A DNA stretch of 64,000 nt, from the NCBI RefSeq assembly GCF_000972845.2, contig NW_020860930.1, positions 671,639 through 735,638 of the forward strand, written 5' to 3'. The translations under genes and the position numbers were made by a program. This DNA comes from Larimichthys crocea (lineage: Eukaryota; Chordata; Actinopteri; Sciaenidae). Positions 36,500-49,589 of the stretch are shown here, piece after piece. Each line of letters begins with the position of its first letter. The stretch's first letter is position 1. The notes beneath the pieces are model-generated. The model worked only from the letters and a program-made list of their open reading frames with translations, was not told the origin of the DNA and did no database searches.

Positions 36500-37129
36500 A
36501 AGTCATTACATGCCTGCATGCACATCCAGTCTATCTGCCTATCAGCCCGTGCACTGGCTATCTGTGACCCAAATATAGTGCGATGGTTTGGTGTGATTAC
36601 CACTCAGCCGCGCCGCTGCCAGCCTCCCGTCGCCTGTCGTCTTCTTTAATGAAGCCCTTCTCTGAAAGGTCACCGCGGTTTGCCTGTTATGAAAGAACCA
36701 CGCGGACATCTTCCTCGTATTTACGCCCCAGAAGTGCCAAACAAAGGTGACATTAAGGAGCGAGGAAAGTTTCAAAGACAAACCAGAGCTGCCTCCACGT
36801 TTCAAAAAGTAAAGCTGGGACTGTTACAGTTACTGCTGAACACAGACGAGCTGGATTTGTTTTCGTGTTCGTGAAGTCCAGAAGCAGAAGAAGAGGAACA
36901 TATTTCATAAAGTTCAAGGCAGCGTGGGCGGAATATTTTATATGATCAGTTTAGAATATTTTAAAAGTTCAACAACGATTTACAGAAATTATGGAAGTAT
37001 GAAAACATTCACCTGATGACACGTCAGTGCAGCATCAACATGATTTAGCTCAGCTCGTTGGTTCCTCTTTAAAAACAAATATTCAGTGTAATATTTAATG
37101 TGGTTCAGGTTTCATCAGGAGGACAATGG
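36498..37129. other. Intronic DNA with no recognised feature
   Basis: Nothing supportable on either strand. Confidence 0.4.
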
Positions 37130-37365
37130 TGCATCTGTTGGGGACTACTTTCAGCGGCGGATTAATCCACATCTATTTCCTTGGTGTGTATCTGTGACAG
37201 CAGGACGGTGTGTAAATACACTGCAGTGTGTGTTTGGATGCTAATGAAGGAACAACAGTGTGACTCACTGATGTGTTTTTAATAGTTTTTGGACGACATG
37301 GAGCTCAGCGATCAGGCTGTGACACAGTACAAACAGAGCGTCCATGGGATTCATTGACAATAACA
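37130..37365 (+). repeat. Three-copy dispersed repeat, copy 2 (longest)
   Basis: TTGGGGACTACTTTCAGCGG, CGGATTAATCCACATCTATT, GTGACTCACTGATGTGTTTT, TTTTGGACGACATGGAGCTC and AAACAGAGCGTCCATGGGAT. This is the fullest copy and links the pieces seen at 30985 and 45462. Confidence 0.75.
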
Positions 37366-38752
37366 CAAAACATTTTCTGACTTATGATTCAACAATGAGG
37401 TGAAAACTAAAAACATCTGCTGGGGCCAGATTTAGAGATTTAGAGAACTCACTGTTAAATGTGACCAAGACTTCATCAGACTCGTCTCACTCACAGTTAT
37501 CACACAGTAACAACCTGAGTAACCGTCACCTTCCTTCATCATCGAGCCATAATGCAGCTGAAGTCAGAGGTTTGCAGAGTGAATGGAGCTGCAGGTCTGT
37601 CACAGGATTCTCTGAACCCTCCTGAGATGAAAGCCGCGGCTGCAGGCGCTTCGTGTTTGTTCTGCACGGATGTGAAACTGTAAAATTGTATGAAGTAATA
37701 AAAAAAAAGAAGAAGAGGAAAAACAAGTAGGCTCAACATAAATTATCTCAACAGCTCAACCAGGCGACTCACTCTGCAGCTTTCTGCTCACATCCAAAAA
37801 AAACACATTTAAAAATAGTCCAGACCTGACTTGTTGACATTTGTTATCATTAATTATTATTAATTAAAAATAATTAATTAATGTGTCATTTCAAAGAGAA
37901 CATGTTGAAACCAAAACATCAAGGAAGGCTAGTCAGTGAGACGGACACAGCTCGTGTAGTTTGTTTAGTCCTGACGCTGTTCGAACTGAAAGCTGAATCT
38001 TGCATATTAATACTACATCATGCTCTCTGGCCTGTATGTAAATACAGTGCAAAGGTACAATGAGGTTTTTACATGTAGTACTTTATATGTAGTATTGATC
38101 AGGATGGTTCATGAGGACGAACACGTCTAACAACACAGATCCACAGTCTGCTCTGTCTGGGTTTTTCAGATGCAGATTCAGAGTTTGGATTCTGAAGAAG
38201 CGTAACAACTCTTTCAGAAACACGTCACTTCACGACCAAAGTTCGTCCTGGTTAGCCCAGACTCGTCTCGTTGGTTGGTGCATCTTATCGAACAACAACT
38301 ACCTGACATGTTGGCTAAAGAAACACAACTTCACTAACTTTGTTGACAGCGGCCGCCTTGTTAGCGACGTGACATCGACCAAACCACGTTAAAATCCAGT
38401 GTTCACGTCATTTCATGTTCATTTCATCTTCATACCGCTGTAGTAAACCAGATCCAGGGTGAATATTTACTTGTGTTAGTCCTTAGTGGTCTAACATCAA
38501 ACACAGTCGACCTGGGAAGGAGACCCAACACTCAACACTCAAGAGGAACTTTGTTCTTCCACAGAAAGTTTCAGAAAAATATAACAAATATAATATAAGT
38601 ATTTTTATATGCATGATAGAAACAGTAAAATCAGTTTTCATGATTCCAGAGTCGAATCAGTCAGACTGGCTGTTTTTTTTATAACAGCCTCTTTGTTTCA
38701 CACCCTCGTACACTCAGGATTACACATTTCTGTAAACTAACCACCACAACGA
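37366..38752. other. Intronic DNA with no recognised feature
   Basis: An AT-only patch at 37848-37880 (TTAATTATTATTAATTAAAA) is the only structural feature. No exon seen. Confidence 0.4.
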
Positions 38753-38797
38753 GACGGACAGACAGACAGACAGACAGACAGGCAGACAGACAGACAG

Positions 38798-38896
<99 letters not shown>

Positions 38897-38897
38897 G
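38753..38897. repeat. (GACA)n tetranucleotide array, about 36 units
   Basis: Long GACA array with a few GACG and GGCA variants near the left end and a pure right half. It is the same unit class, on the opposite strand, as the CTGT array at 25604-25667. Confidence 0.95.
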
Positions 38898-39439
38898 GCG
38901 TTTCTCCAACAGGAAGATCTATAAAATTGATCCTTTATCTGGCATCTGAACACGTCTTCCACTTGTCTCTGCTGAACCTTCAGGATGATCTGTTTTCTCT
39001 TCACTGTTGTTGCTACAGAGAATTCAGACCATCAGTTCTCTGGCAGAGGTGAAGGCTGTGTGAGGTGTCAGAGCAATTCTTGTGCTCGGCACAGCTCCAG
39101 CAGAGCCGAGGAGGCGGGAGGCTGAAACAGCTTCTGAGGTGGTGCTGAGGACCGGTTTCCATGCCTACACAGCAAGTGGTTAACAGGGTCTCGTTGTGAG
39201 CTTTGCAAAGGCTGTTGACACGCTCAGGCCAGAGCAGAATAAATCCAGCGAAGCTGCAGATCCTCTAAAAATATCTTGTTAGTCAAATTCTGTTAGTCTG
39301 TACGCAGTAGCAACAGGTCTGTTGAATTCAAGCGAAGGACAATGAAGGCATCATGGTCGAGGGTTCGATTCCCTGAAAGCTGAGCAAGCCTTCATTTCTC
39401 CAGTTATTGCCTCCATGCTTATCTGTTGTCTTGATGCAA
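38898..39439. other. Intronic DNA, isolated B-box-like motif
   Basis: GAGGGTTCGATTCCC at 39359-39373 fits a pol III B box, but I see no convincing A box upstream. It may be a worn SINE remnant. Nothing else is supportable. Confidence 0.35.
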
Positions 39440-39560
39440 TTAAAGGGATAGTTCAGGTATTTTGGACGGTGGTTCTGATCCAGAGTCAGTTCACTTCATG
39501 TTACTTACAGTAGACCAGGATCGGCACAGTTTGTAGATGCAGATAAGAAGACCAGATTTT
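39440..39560 (+). repeat. Common teleost repeat (GGGATAGTTCAGGTATTTTGG), copy 1
   Basis: AATTAAAGGGATAGTTCAGG opens the copy, followed by ATTTTGGACGGTGGTTCTGA, GTTACTTACAGTAGACCAGG and ATCGGCACAGTTTGTAGATG. I recognise the opening and the 'tcggcac' block from abundant fish repeats. Confidence 0.65.
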
Positions 39561-41231
39561 AGACACTAAAAACATCAAAATCAGTCAAGTGTGAATTATA
39601 TTTAGGATTTTCACTGATGTCAGCCTTTTTTTCTTTGGCACCGTACAACTTCCGTATTCCTGCGTACCACCAGAACACCTCAACCACACACCGTCACTAT
39701 TATCTTCAAAAACTTTCCAAGATGGATTTCTAATTGTCTTTACTACATTTAATGAAGTAAAAGATCTGAACACTTCCGACCATCATCACTCTTTTAACTC
39801 TATTTCAACTCCTGAGACAAATGTCTGACTGCTAAATCCTAAAAATAATATTTAACTTTACTTATAAGTCATGCTTTAAAGCAGCAATACTAAAAATAAT
39901 AAAATCAGAAACAGAAGTGATACAGTGACAGCAATACAAACATAAAAAAGCTCTTTGGTGCTGTTCAGGTCCCGTAAAGTGACTTTTTGTAGCTGTATCT
40001 ATGACAACAACATCATGAGAGCAGCGATCGTGAATCTGAACAGTAAAATTGTGTCTGGACAGAAAAACAATGAGCTCAAAGTCACTAAAGCCAAAACTCA
40101 GCTGATAATTATTTGCCAACACATTGTCACGTTGTTGTTTTTACATGTATTGGTGATAAATGACAGAACAGTGTCTCATAAAGAGAAGACATAAAACACG
40201 TCTGTTACTTTTCTTTCCAAACCGACCTAACAAAGTTCTGATTGACAGATCTGTTTTGTAGCTGACACCATCCTAATTAATTTTTGAACTGCAGAGATGT
40301 TTCATCAGTCACGACGTTCAGAGAAGTCATTAGCAGGTATTTTTTCTTCTTCTTAATGATTTCATATTTTCTCCAATTTGTAATGATTGAGAAACGTATC
40401 CTCAGGCTCCACACACAACACGTCACATGCCACACTGCAGTCAATATATTATCATTTTAATATTCACTGTGATATCAGTGTCATTATGTGCTGCGACAAA
40501 TCATGATGAAATGTGCCGGGTGCTTGATAAAGTTTGTCACACGAGATAAATGGGACATTAAGGATAATTTATAGACTTATTACTTTTGTGGCTGTGATGA
40601 GAAACAGTAGATATGAATATATGAACAGATATCTGTTTATGCGACGGCGGCACCTCCTCATCTTCCTCCTCCATTTTCCTCTTATTTCCTTCTCACATGC
40701 AGCTCGATACCTTTTGAAGCTCAGAATGAAGTGAGAGAAAATGTCCTGCAGCTTCGTGTTATTGAGAGGAGTCCACCCACACACACACTAAACATATCCA
40801 CCAATACTATCATTACGAGTTTGGCCACAAATCGAGCTGATTTGTTCCCGAGAAGACGACTGGTGGTTATTAAATTTGACATTTGTAGCATTGGATGTGC
40901 TGATCTGTGAAAGGTTTCCACTGAGGGTACTTCTTGTTGTTGTTTATGACCTTTTCTGGAGTGATCGTTAACGGCCTATTGATGAGTGAACTATTGATAA
41001 GGCAGACAGAACATTGATCTTTTTATCATGTAAAGTAGAAAAGCAGTCACCGAAGCATGAACACTTTAAAAGACGTGTCTCTGTAGGTGTTATTTCACTC
41101 ATATATTGAATAAGTGCGGCGACTGTTTGGACCAGTGGTTCTCTGTGAAGCGTGGATGAACAACATGGATTGATCCTCAGTTAAATATGTTGCTGTTGTG
41201 CCAAACTACTATTAAATGAGAGTAAGTGTAG
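39561..41231. other. Intronic DNA with no recognised feature
   Basis: GAAGTAAAAGATCTGAACAC at about 39755 resembles AAAGTAAAAGATCTGAAAAC at 31184, possibly a small shared repeat. No exon seen. Confidence 0.4.
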
Positions 41232-41312
41232 TTGTATGAGGTCCTGGTCTATAGTAGAGGTTGGTCAACACGCCCCAAGTTTGCCAACCAGTATGAAGCT
41301 AAGCAAAGTGCT
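41232..41312 (+). repeat. Same teleost repeat family as 39440, copy 2
   Basis: TGTATGAGGTCCTGGTCTAT, AGTAGAGGTTGGTCAACACG, CCCCAAGTTTGCCAACCAGT and GAAGCTAAGCAAAGTGCTGC. This corresponds to the middle portion of the family as I remember it, further along than the 39440 copy. Confidence 0.5.
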
Positions 41313-42837
41313 GCTGTGCACGGGTGGATGAGTGCAGGCATGAGTTACAGTTTTAGTCAGACTTTAAATTTAAGTCTGCACTTCCTGCCAATTCGTCCCA
41401 CCACACTGCTGTCACAGTAATTAAAAATAAGCCAGTTAATTAAGTGCACATGAGCACACTGAGCGCAGAGATGTTAAAGCTACAACGACTGGCAACGACT
41501 GAACGGGGTTCATTCAAACAGCTAGTTGTTTGTTTTTTTAGTGGATTTTGGTGATTGGTTGGATTTTGGTGATTAACAGTAAAGAAACAGTCAGAAAAAA
41601 CAGTCAACAACCTCCAACAGAAGATGTTCAGATGTTGATCGGTCAACAAACTGTTTAATTCTGTATTCATATGCAGATTAATGCATAATTGATTTTCTGC
41701 ATACTCCTCCTTACTTACACTCGTTGTTGAACCTACGTGAACCAAAATAGCAGGTTAGCTTGGAGGCGCCCACGCAGTCCATTCATCCACGACCCCACGC
41801 TTCGTGCTGCTAATATCGGTAGCTCCCTGTTCATTAGTTTCATTGACCCTTCTTCACCTCTGCTACGCTTCCACCCACTGTGTTGACATAGCCGCTCTCA
41901 ACACCTTGGATAATAAACCAGATGTGTCCAGGAGTAAATATTCTCTTTTTTGTGATTTCACTGAAACACCTGAGGGAGTTTAACACAAGCGTCTTGACTT
42001 TTTGAACACCATCTTACAAAACCAAACATGAAACCTCCTCGTTCTCGGATTCTTTCGTGTCCTACATGAACTCTTATCTTGTGAAGAGCTGCTTTTAGCA
42101 GAACTCTCACGGGCTTTAACACCCAGAGAGACGATGAGGAAGCGAGGAAGGCCCTCTTCCTTTTTTTTTTTTCTGACAAAGTGAGCAGGAGATGGCGAGC
42201 CTAAGGTATCTTGACTCGTCCTGACAGGATCAACTTGACCTCTGGTGATTCTTGAAGTCTCAACAGCCTGGATGGAGGTCATCGTGTTGCGGTTATAAAA
42301 GCAGCTGAAGTACTCTGAAGCTTTTTCCAATTTTAAAAACCCAACGGTGTCAATGTGTTTGTGTGCTTTGTCGCACACGTTTACAGGAGTGTAGATTCTT
42401 GTAAAACTCAGATTGCCGAATGTCTTTCTTTTCTGTCTTCATCTATATGTTCTTTCTTGTTGTTGTTCATTAGATTTAGCTGTGGCACAGAAAGAGAGCC
42501 AGATAACAAGCTCAGCAGCAGAGCACCCACCCAGAACGGAGTGAAGGTGTGAATCCTCAATGTCAAAAACAATGAGCGTCTTTATCAGCAGTCCTGAGAC
42601 GTCTCTGTTCAACGTTACCTCACTGCAGACCATAAACCGTCTGTCTTCTTCTGAAAGTGTTCCCCCGCCTTTATCTCAAATGAACACAAGACATTTCAAC
42701 CTAAAGAAAAGAACATAGAACAGCTGTGAATGTGAAGTGCTTCATATCTCAAACGACAACACATTCATCACCATCACCATCATCGTCATCTCGTATTTGT
42801 CTAACTATGAAGATGTTGAGATTTCAGTGCTTTTTAT
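41313..42837. other. Intronic DNA with no recognised feature
   Basis: A two-unit 18-bp direct repeat (GGATTTTGGTGATTGGTT) lies at 41542-41577. No exon seen. The 132-residue reverse frame at 41980-42378 has no recognisable domain. Confidence 0.4.
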
Positions 42838-43165
42838 CCACCTGGATTGTTTTGGTGTGAGTTGCAAAGATATCAGCCTTCTTCTAACATAACATTAGTC
42901 TCCTTTCTGATATAATGAATGTCAGGTTGTGGGAAAACTCAGCAGCTGTATCTCTTTCTGAAGAATAATGATCTGTTTCGTCAAGATAATCAACAGACCT
43001 TGTTGTGAGCATCTTCTTTCATGTCAGTGCACAGACACATTGGACGAAAGGATCACGCCTGTGACAGCGTTGGATGTAAATATTAAAGGCGTAACGTTAC
43101 AGCTGATACAGTAGCTTTAAAATTCTGCAACTCACACCAAAACAATCCAGAACTGTCTCTTTAAA
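42838..43165. mobile_element. Teleost repeat with short terminal inverted repeats
   Basis: GGATTGTTTTGGTGTGAGTT then GC near 42844 is reverse-complemented as GCAACTCACACC then AAAACAATCC near 43128-43149. Inside are AAAGATATCAGCCTTCTTCT and CAAGATAATCAACAGACCTT then GTTGTGAGCA, which I recognise from a frequent fish repeat. The arms are about 22 bp and enclose about 280 bp. A non-autonomous DNA element is the simplest reading. Confidence 0.65.
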
Positions 43166-43275
43166 ATCCATTCCTTAATCCTTACGTCTCACCATGAGGT
43201 CCAGCAGCTTTTAATCTTCTTCGACCTTCCTCGGATGTTCTGTTCCTCGCGTAAAAGCGAAACATGTTCCTGAAA

Positions 43276-43490
43276 CCATCCGTCCATCCATTAATTTCCT
43301 GCTGCTTATCTAGGTGCAAGTCGCAGGCTGTAAAAATATTACCTGCAGCATGTTCTGGGTCTGCCTTGAGGGCCTCCTTTCATTTGGTCATGTCCAGAAT
43401 TTGTCCACAGGAATCCAGGAGGCATGCTGAACCACCTCAAGTAGCTCCTCAAACTCTGTCCACCTCGATGTCCTCACGTTTATGTCCATA
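43276..43490 (+). repeat. Degraded teleost interspersed repeat
   Basis: The series CATCCGTCCATCCATTAATT, TCCTGCTGCTTATCTAGGTG, CATGTTCTGGGTCTGCCTTG, GAATCCAGGAGGCATGCTGA and CCACCTCAAGTAGCTCCTCA then ACCTCGATGTCC follows, block by block, a repeat found all over fish genomes. The class is not known to me. The frame 43264-43503 is a by-product. A fragment in the opposite orientation is at 8196-8272. Confidence 0.7.
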
Positions 43491-45461
43491 TTGGACCTTT
43501 TAGCACCTCATACTTAATGCCTGCGTCCAGTGCTGTTGCAGGAATTAGTCTGTCCTGTGTAGGCAGCTGAAAAGAGTGTGAGCAGTGTGGCTCACCTCGG
43601 AGCATGTCTGACTTTCAAGTATAGCATCTTTCAAACCTGAATCATGCCACAGTTCAGCCCTGTCTCCGGGGAATTCTGTTCACAACTAATTTGCAGCAGT
43701 AGATATGTTCTGGAGGGAAACGTGATGCCGACTGAAGGAAATAATGAGGAAATGTTGTTAATTAACATATTTGGCAAGTCACAAAAATGTTGATACTGAA
43801 ACTAAAATATTCCCTGACAACATATTTGTTTTTTGTCAAAATAAGCAGTCTTGTAATACACGATCCAGCATTACTCGACATTTTAACATATTTTTTACAC
43901 TGTGTAGACACAAACACAGATGGTTTGGTTCAAAGAAAGTGACTTTAGACGTGAGATCTTTGTACTAATATTCAAACTAAATCACAACAAACAAAATTTA
44001 GAAAAGTTCTTTTGTTTCCAAACCAGAGACAGTCTGGATACAAACCAAGGACAGGTTTTGTTCATGCACCCATGGACACAAACAATCAATGAACATAATC
44101 CATTGTACTGTACTGCCTGTCTCTCTGGTGCTTCCTCGGGTTTCACTGCTGGATGACGTTGGAGTCTTTGACCAGCTTCACAATAGGTGGCTTTTCCATT
44201 CAGGAAACCAACTTTGGCTGCCTGTATCCATTATTCATGGGTGAGGTTTGGATAGTTGAGAGCTTTCCCTTCAGGCTCAGCTCTTTCTTCAAACATGAGA
44301 GTACAATGCAATCCCCCGTCGACACAGTAATCACAAAATAAAGATGGACATTTCATCTCAAGCAAAAAAATATTCTCTTCAGTCCGTCTTCTTCAGTTTG
44401 TCTCAGATGTTCTCTCCTCTTCATCTCAGAGTACGGATGTTTTCTCGTATTTATTTCAAACTGAATATCGTGTCTGTTATTCAGTTCACCTGAGCTCACT
44501 CCATCCTATGAAGATGTTCTCTGTTCGTGTGAGTCTATAGAGAAGGCTGAAGAATATATTTTCCATTTTCCCATCTCAGATTCAAATAAAGCTAAAGAAA
44601 ATCACGGAGAGAAGTAAAGAACCAAACATGCTGGACTTTTCTTTTTCGAGTAGACTTCTTGGGCCATTTCTGTGGCCATGGGCGTGTGTTCCCCCAGCGA
44701 GCACCATCCTCGAGGGTTTGATCCCAGTGTTCCATTAACATGGTGTTAAAAGCAGCAGTTCCTGGTCTAACATCCATGCTTGCTGCTGCTCTCACCGCCT
44801 GTTAATGCTTGTTGTCAGGACTATTAAACCCACAGAGAGAGAGAGGGAGGAAGGCAGTAGAGCGTAATATAAACGAGGTAACTCCCTAATCCCCCTGTAC
44901 TGGACCACTCACATCCCTGGAGCTCTGCTGCTGGCTGCAGAAATCAAATAGGAACACTATAAAAAAACACAACAGTTCTTTAGCTCTGCTTCTTTACACA
45001 AGTTGAATCATTTCACTTCCCTCTCTCAGCCATGTGTGACCATTTCGTGCAGCCCATCCTGAACAGAAAAGCAGCTGCATAGATCGTGTGTGCAGGCAGC
45101 TCATCACGACCTGCATTCATTGTTACGCGATGACCTCTAGTGGTCATAACAAGAGCAAAGGAGGAAGTCGGGGGGCGAAATATAAAGAGCAACAGAATCC
45201 GTGTAGGAGTTCAGGGTGGATGAGTCAAACTCAGAGTTTCACCCATTAGACAACGTGACAGTGAAGGTCTGCTATGCTGGTACTCTCCAACGGTCACTGG
45301 CAATCAACCTGTCCATTCCGGTTTCTTGGTACGTTACCAAACATGAAGACGTAGATTCTATAAAAAGACCAAAACAACAGTGTTTTAATCCATCACCCAT
45401 CAAGCCCATTGGTTCCTACGGAAGATCTTTAAAGTGTTTTCAAATATAGTTTAATTTTAAT
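43491..45461. other. Intronic DNA with no recognised feature
   Basis: GACCTCTAGTGGTCATAACA at about 45133, followed by GGAGGAAGTCGGGGGGCGAA, resembles a small common fish repeat. No exon seen. Confidence 0.4.
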
Positions 45462-45535
45462 ATAACTTTCAGCTGTGGATTAATCCACATTTGGTGTAGT
45501 AGCAGTTGTCGTGACTCACTGATGTGTTTTTAATT
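45462..45535 (+). repeat. Three-copy dispersed repeat, copy 3 (short)
   Basis: TTCAGCTGTGGATTAATCCA, CATTTGGTGTAG and GTGACTCACTGATGTGTTTT then TAAT match the centre of the 37130-37365 copy, with the stretch between shortened. Confidence 0.65.
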
Positions 45536-47484
45536 TGGAAGGAAGATACATCAGACTGATAGAAGATACGTTCACCTTAGATTTGGTCTTTTCAAGGAAT
45601 TTGCTGATAGTATTTCTATCTTATATCTATATATGTATCTATATCCATCTTTTATACTGATGTCATGATGCCCATATTCAGGTTAAAGTTCAAACAAAGT
45701 GCTCAGTGTGACGTTTCATTGAGATAAATTGTTGTTGTACATTTAAAAATAGAAACTACAGAATTGAACATAAACAGATATTAGAAGCAGTTCATCCGAT
45801 CCACACCTCATCGCACATCGTAAGGCTGACGTGCTGCTGGGGGAATAAAACAAAGATTAAAACATCAGCCGAGCAGAGAAAAATACAGATATTCACTTTC
45901 TTAAAATCTGCATCTTCTTTTGTTGTTGTGAATATTTATATGCAACCTACTGGCAGCATGTTGCCTCGTAGGCAAAACAGAGAAACAGAAAGCGTTTTGA
46001 ATGTTTTGATGTTCACAGCAACACGTTCGGTCTTTAAGATTTTAAAATGTTGTTTTGTTAGTGGTGCAGGATCTCGAGGTCTTTAAACGTGTCAGACCTT
46101 CTTCTTTAGTCCTAATGATTCATTTACCTCGCACCGCCCCTGTGCACTCAGAGTGTAATCTAAAATAAATGTATCTGATAAAATAAATAAATAAATACAG
46201 GTGTTTTTTAAATGAGTAAGAAAAAAAAGTGATTTGTTGTTGCAGGAGACGGGTCAGTGGACTCTGAAGGTCCCACATCAGAACAAGATTTATAATGTGT
46301 TCCTGTCTAATGTATGACCCTCAGAACAGAGCAGGTGTTTGGATTTGGAAAGAGGTATTTCAACAACAGGACTGACTCGGCGGGTACATTTTAGTCTGCC
46401 CTCTTTTTTATGTCTTTATTTTTTTGTAGACAAGACACTGCAGACAAAAACATGTTGTTTTTCTTCCATTTCAAACTCGAGGAAAGAAAACTCCCCAAAT
46501 CTAAATTTAGGTGTTTAATGGATTTCACTTTGTCTGTTTGTGTCTGTAGATTTCACCAAAAGTTACATTAGATAATGCCTCATGCATATTTAAACATAAA
46601 ATATCAGAAATGCCTTAAAGACGTCCAGACGAGTTGATGTCAAACAAACTCCTTCACGTCAGTTTGTATATTCGGCTGGTGAAACACTGAAGATGTCTCC
46701 TCCAGCGACAAGTGTCTCTCTTGTTCTGTCTTTATTCCTCAGACAGATGAAGTGATCGAAGTCCTGACCCCGCGTGCCCTCATGTATCAGAGGAATAAGA
46801 AAAAAAGGCTAACTGCTCAAAGTGTCGCTGTGTTTACCGTGACGTCCCTGATCCTCAGGCCTGCTGTCGGCATGGTTTCCTCTCCGTGCTCTGACTCTTT
46901 GCTTTCACTCGCCGAGCTTCTCTCACATTTGTGCATCTGTCAGTCATGTGAGTCAGCCTTCATCATCTCCATCCTCCCCTCCCGCAGCACAAAGCGTCGC
47001 GGCCATACTGCGACCCCGTCAGATGGAGTGAGGAAGCCGACAGCGGCTTGCATAAAGTGTCGCTTCACCTTCCAGTAAATGTTTCAGTTCGTGCCCGCAA
47101 CTTCAACTTTATGATAAACACAACATGTTCTCATTGCCGACTCAGTGACCTGACGTTCTAGGTTCCACTCTGGTGTCAGTTTTGAATGTGTAGGGCACAA
47201 TTAATATGCAACGTCCAGTTAGACTTTCAAAATAAAGCTTCAGTGAGTTAAAACAGTCTCCAGCTTAAAATACATACACAGCAGAACTAAACATAATGCA
47301 ACTAACGCATGCTGTGCTGTATATGTAACGGACTGTACGTTTTAAAAACGTCTCCTGGGTTTGACTGACCTGTCCGTCCATGGACTGTCCTGCTCTTCAC
47401 ACTGAGGCACCTGACATGAACATCACATCAAACCATCTGTCAAACAAGCAACTTCAGAAATGGCAGTAGAGATGTACACACTAG
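45536..47484. other. Intronic DNA with no recognised feature
   Basis: AT-rich. (AAAT)n-like patch at 46165-46197. No exon recognised. Confidence 0.4.
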
Positions 47485-48065
47485 TTTGAAGAGTTTGTCG
47501 AGTCCAAGACCAGGACTAGTTGAAACAGGTTCAACTACAGTTTAAGATTCCAAGAGTCCAAATGAGAGAGACAAGACTGAGACACACATTACGTCTTGTA
47601 ATGAGCATGAAGACAAGTGCAGTGTTGGATGAAATGAGGTAATAAAGTTGACTTGAGGTGCGTTATTTTCACTTAAAAGTCACATAAAGATGAAGTACAA
47701 CTTCACATTTTGGTCTTTTCATGATCATAATCACATTCTGTAGACGGGTGAATAACAAAACACTGTCAGACTAAATGTACCTTTGGGTACACAGACTTAT
47801 TCAACAAGCTATTCTAACTCACAGACACCATAATCTCTGCACTGTCTCACTGTGAACAGCTGAAATAAAAATGAATTACTAAAATAAATGATAGTTCTCA
47901 GTTTCTCCCGACACGCTAATGGAAAATCTAACAAATAACAGCACAGATGTCACTGTTTTGAACGTTACTTTTGCTAGACTCAAAAACCAACTAGAATATT
48001 TGTCGAAACCGGCGAGTCCAAGACGAGTCTGAGACAAAACGTTGCAAGAGCGCACTGGTTTGAGA
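47485..48065. repeat. Region bounded by GAGTCCAAGAC motifs
   Basis: GTCGAGTCCAAGACCAGGAC at 47498 and GGCGAGTCCAAGACGAGTCT at 48011 bracket about 500 bp, with AGAGACAAGACTGAGACACA near the left end. These motifs are typical of a fish repeat rich in 'gagaccaagac'. The family at 13945-14030 appears to be related. Element ends are not defined. Confidence 0.4.
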
Positions 48066-49350
48066 CGTAGAGCCGATGACCAAGCGGCAGTATCTGACAA
48101 CATGGCAGTTTTTCATTCATCGACTCAGTTGTGTTCATGAATATTTGAGTCCTGTCGTTCTGTGGAGTTCTCGACCACTTGTAGCACTGCCTGTTTTCGT
48201 TAATATTGTACAATCCCACCAATGGCTTCACACCTCCGATAATCAGCATTTGAAGTTCAATGTGAAGAAGAAGACAGCCAACAAGCATGAATGTAAACAA
48301 TGTAGATTTAAATTTGCCATTAAGTTCATAGTCTTTGGAGAAAAGAGGACTCGGATATCTTCAAATTCTGTCTTGAATATTTAACAAATTCTCAAAACTC
48401 TTGTTTGTAATTGGCACTTGTTTTGACTTCCTTAGACGTGGAAGTAACTGTCAGAACTGTCATTTCTGATTGCACACATGCTTCTTCTCTTTCTCATTTT
48501 CACAGAAAAACAATCAAGTTTTCAGACAAATGAGTTTGAATATAAATTAGATCCATGCAGCACGAGGCTATTTAAAAAAAAAAAGTCAGTAACTCAGTAT
48601 CCGGACACATGAATCTGTTTGTTTCCATCCACAACTCGACTTTCAGACATTATATTTCTTGTTCAACTAATCTGGCAAATCAGTAATGTGTCTTTAAATA
48701 TTTATTCATGGGTTAGCCCTGAACAAAGGGCATGAGAAATATTGTGGATATTATATTTTATGGTTCCTCTGCAGGGAATGATGAGGTCAACATGTTCTGC
48801 TGGTTCCTATGTTGTGTACAAATGCTCCATATAACTGTACTCTCCTATTTTCCTCTCAGTGTTTGCCTGTTTCTGCAACAGGCCTCTTCACCCACAACGA
48901 TCATTAAAAGCAACAATATACATGTATTTTACCTCGAGGGTTGACATGTAATTGTTAGATATAACCCATTTCTGTGCCCACGGTAGCAGAAAATAAACCA
49001 GAATGAAATGTGGCTCCATGACAGGCTGTGTTTTAGATGAAAGAGCAAGAAGTCGAGGAGTAAAAACCCAGAACGTGAATTAAAATAACATCAGTTATGA
49101 ATAACAGAGTTATATAAGATAGAGTTATGGAAAGATGAACCTTTAGAGTTCTGCCTGCTGTCACAGGTGAGTCATGCCCAACAGTGTGTGTGTAGTACAG
49201 TCCTTAACATTAGTCCATGCAGAGTTACCCATCTGAACTGCATTATGTATTCTGAATTACAAATGATTATTGTTGTAATAACAGATCAGAGACAGAAGTC
49301 CTCACTTGGTCTGTGCACATCGACAGTCCACGGTTGGTCATGTAAGCGTG

Positions 49351-49354
<4 letters not shown>
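48066..49354. other. Intronic DNA with no recognised feature
   Basis: Nothing supportable on either strand. Confidence 0.4.
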
Positions 49355-49422
<68 letters not shown>

Positions 49423-49544
49423 AATACCTACAGTCCATCTGGGCCCCGGTAAAGGTTATGATGACAGGTGTAATATCTTCAAGTATGAGATGTGAAGTGT
49501 ATTATGAGAGCAGGGGCTGTGTCCTTTACTATAGGTTAACCCGA

Positions 49545-49587
<43 letters not shown>
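49355..49587. repeat. Inverted (GT)n / (CA)n pair
   Basis: (TG)32 at 49355-49418 and (CA)20 at 49546-49587 oppose each other over about 127 bp. Confidence 0.95.

Positions 49588-49589
<2 letters not shown>

Noticed and set aside
39359..39373. tRNA or SINE B box
   Set aside because: Perfect B-box motif but no A box at a proper distance and no SINE body. Too little to call.
41980..42378. 132-residue open frame on the minus strand
   Set aside because: Ser/Lys-rich low-complexity character, no recognisable domain, and competing frames in the same place.
43264..43503. Cys/Ser-rich 79-residue open frame
   Set aside because: It lies entirely over a degraded interspersed fish repeat.
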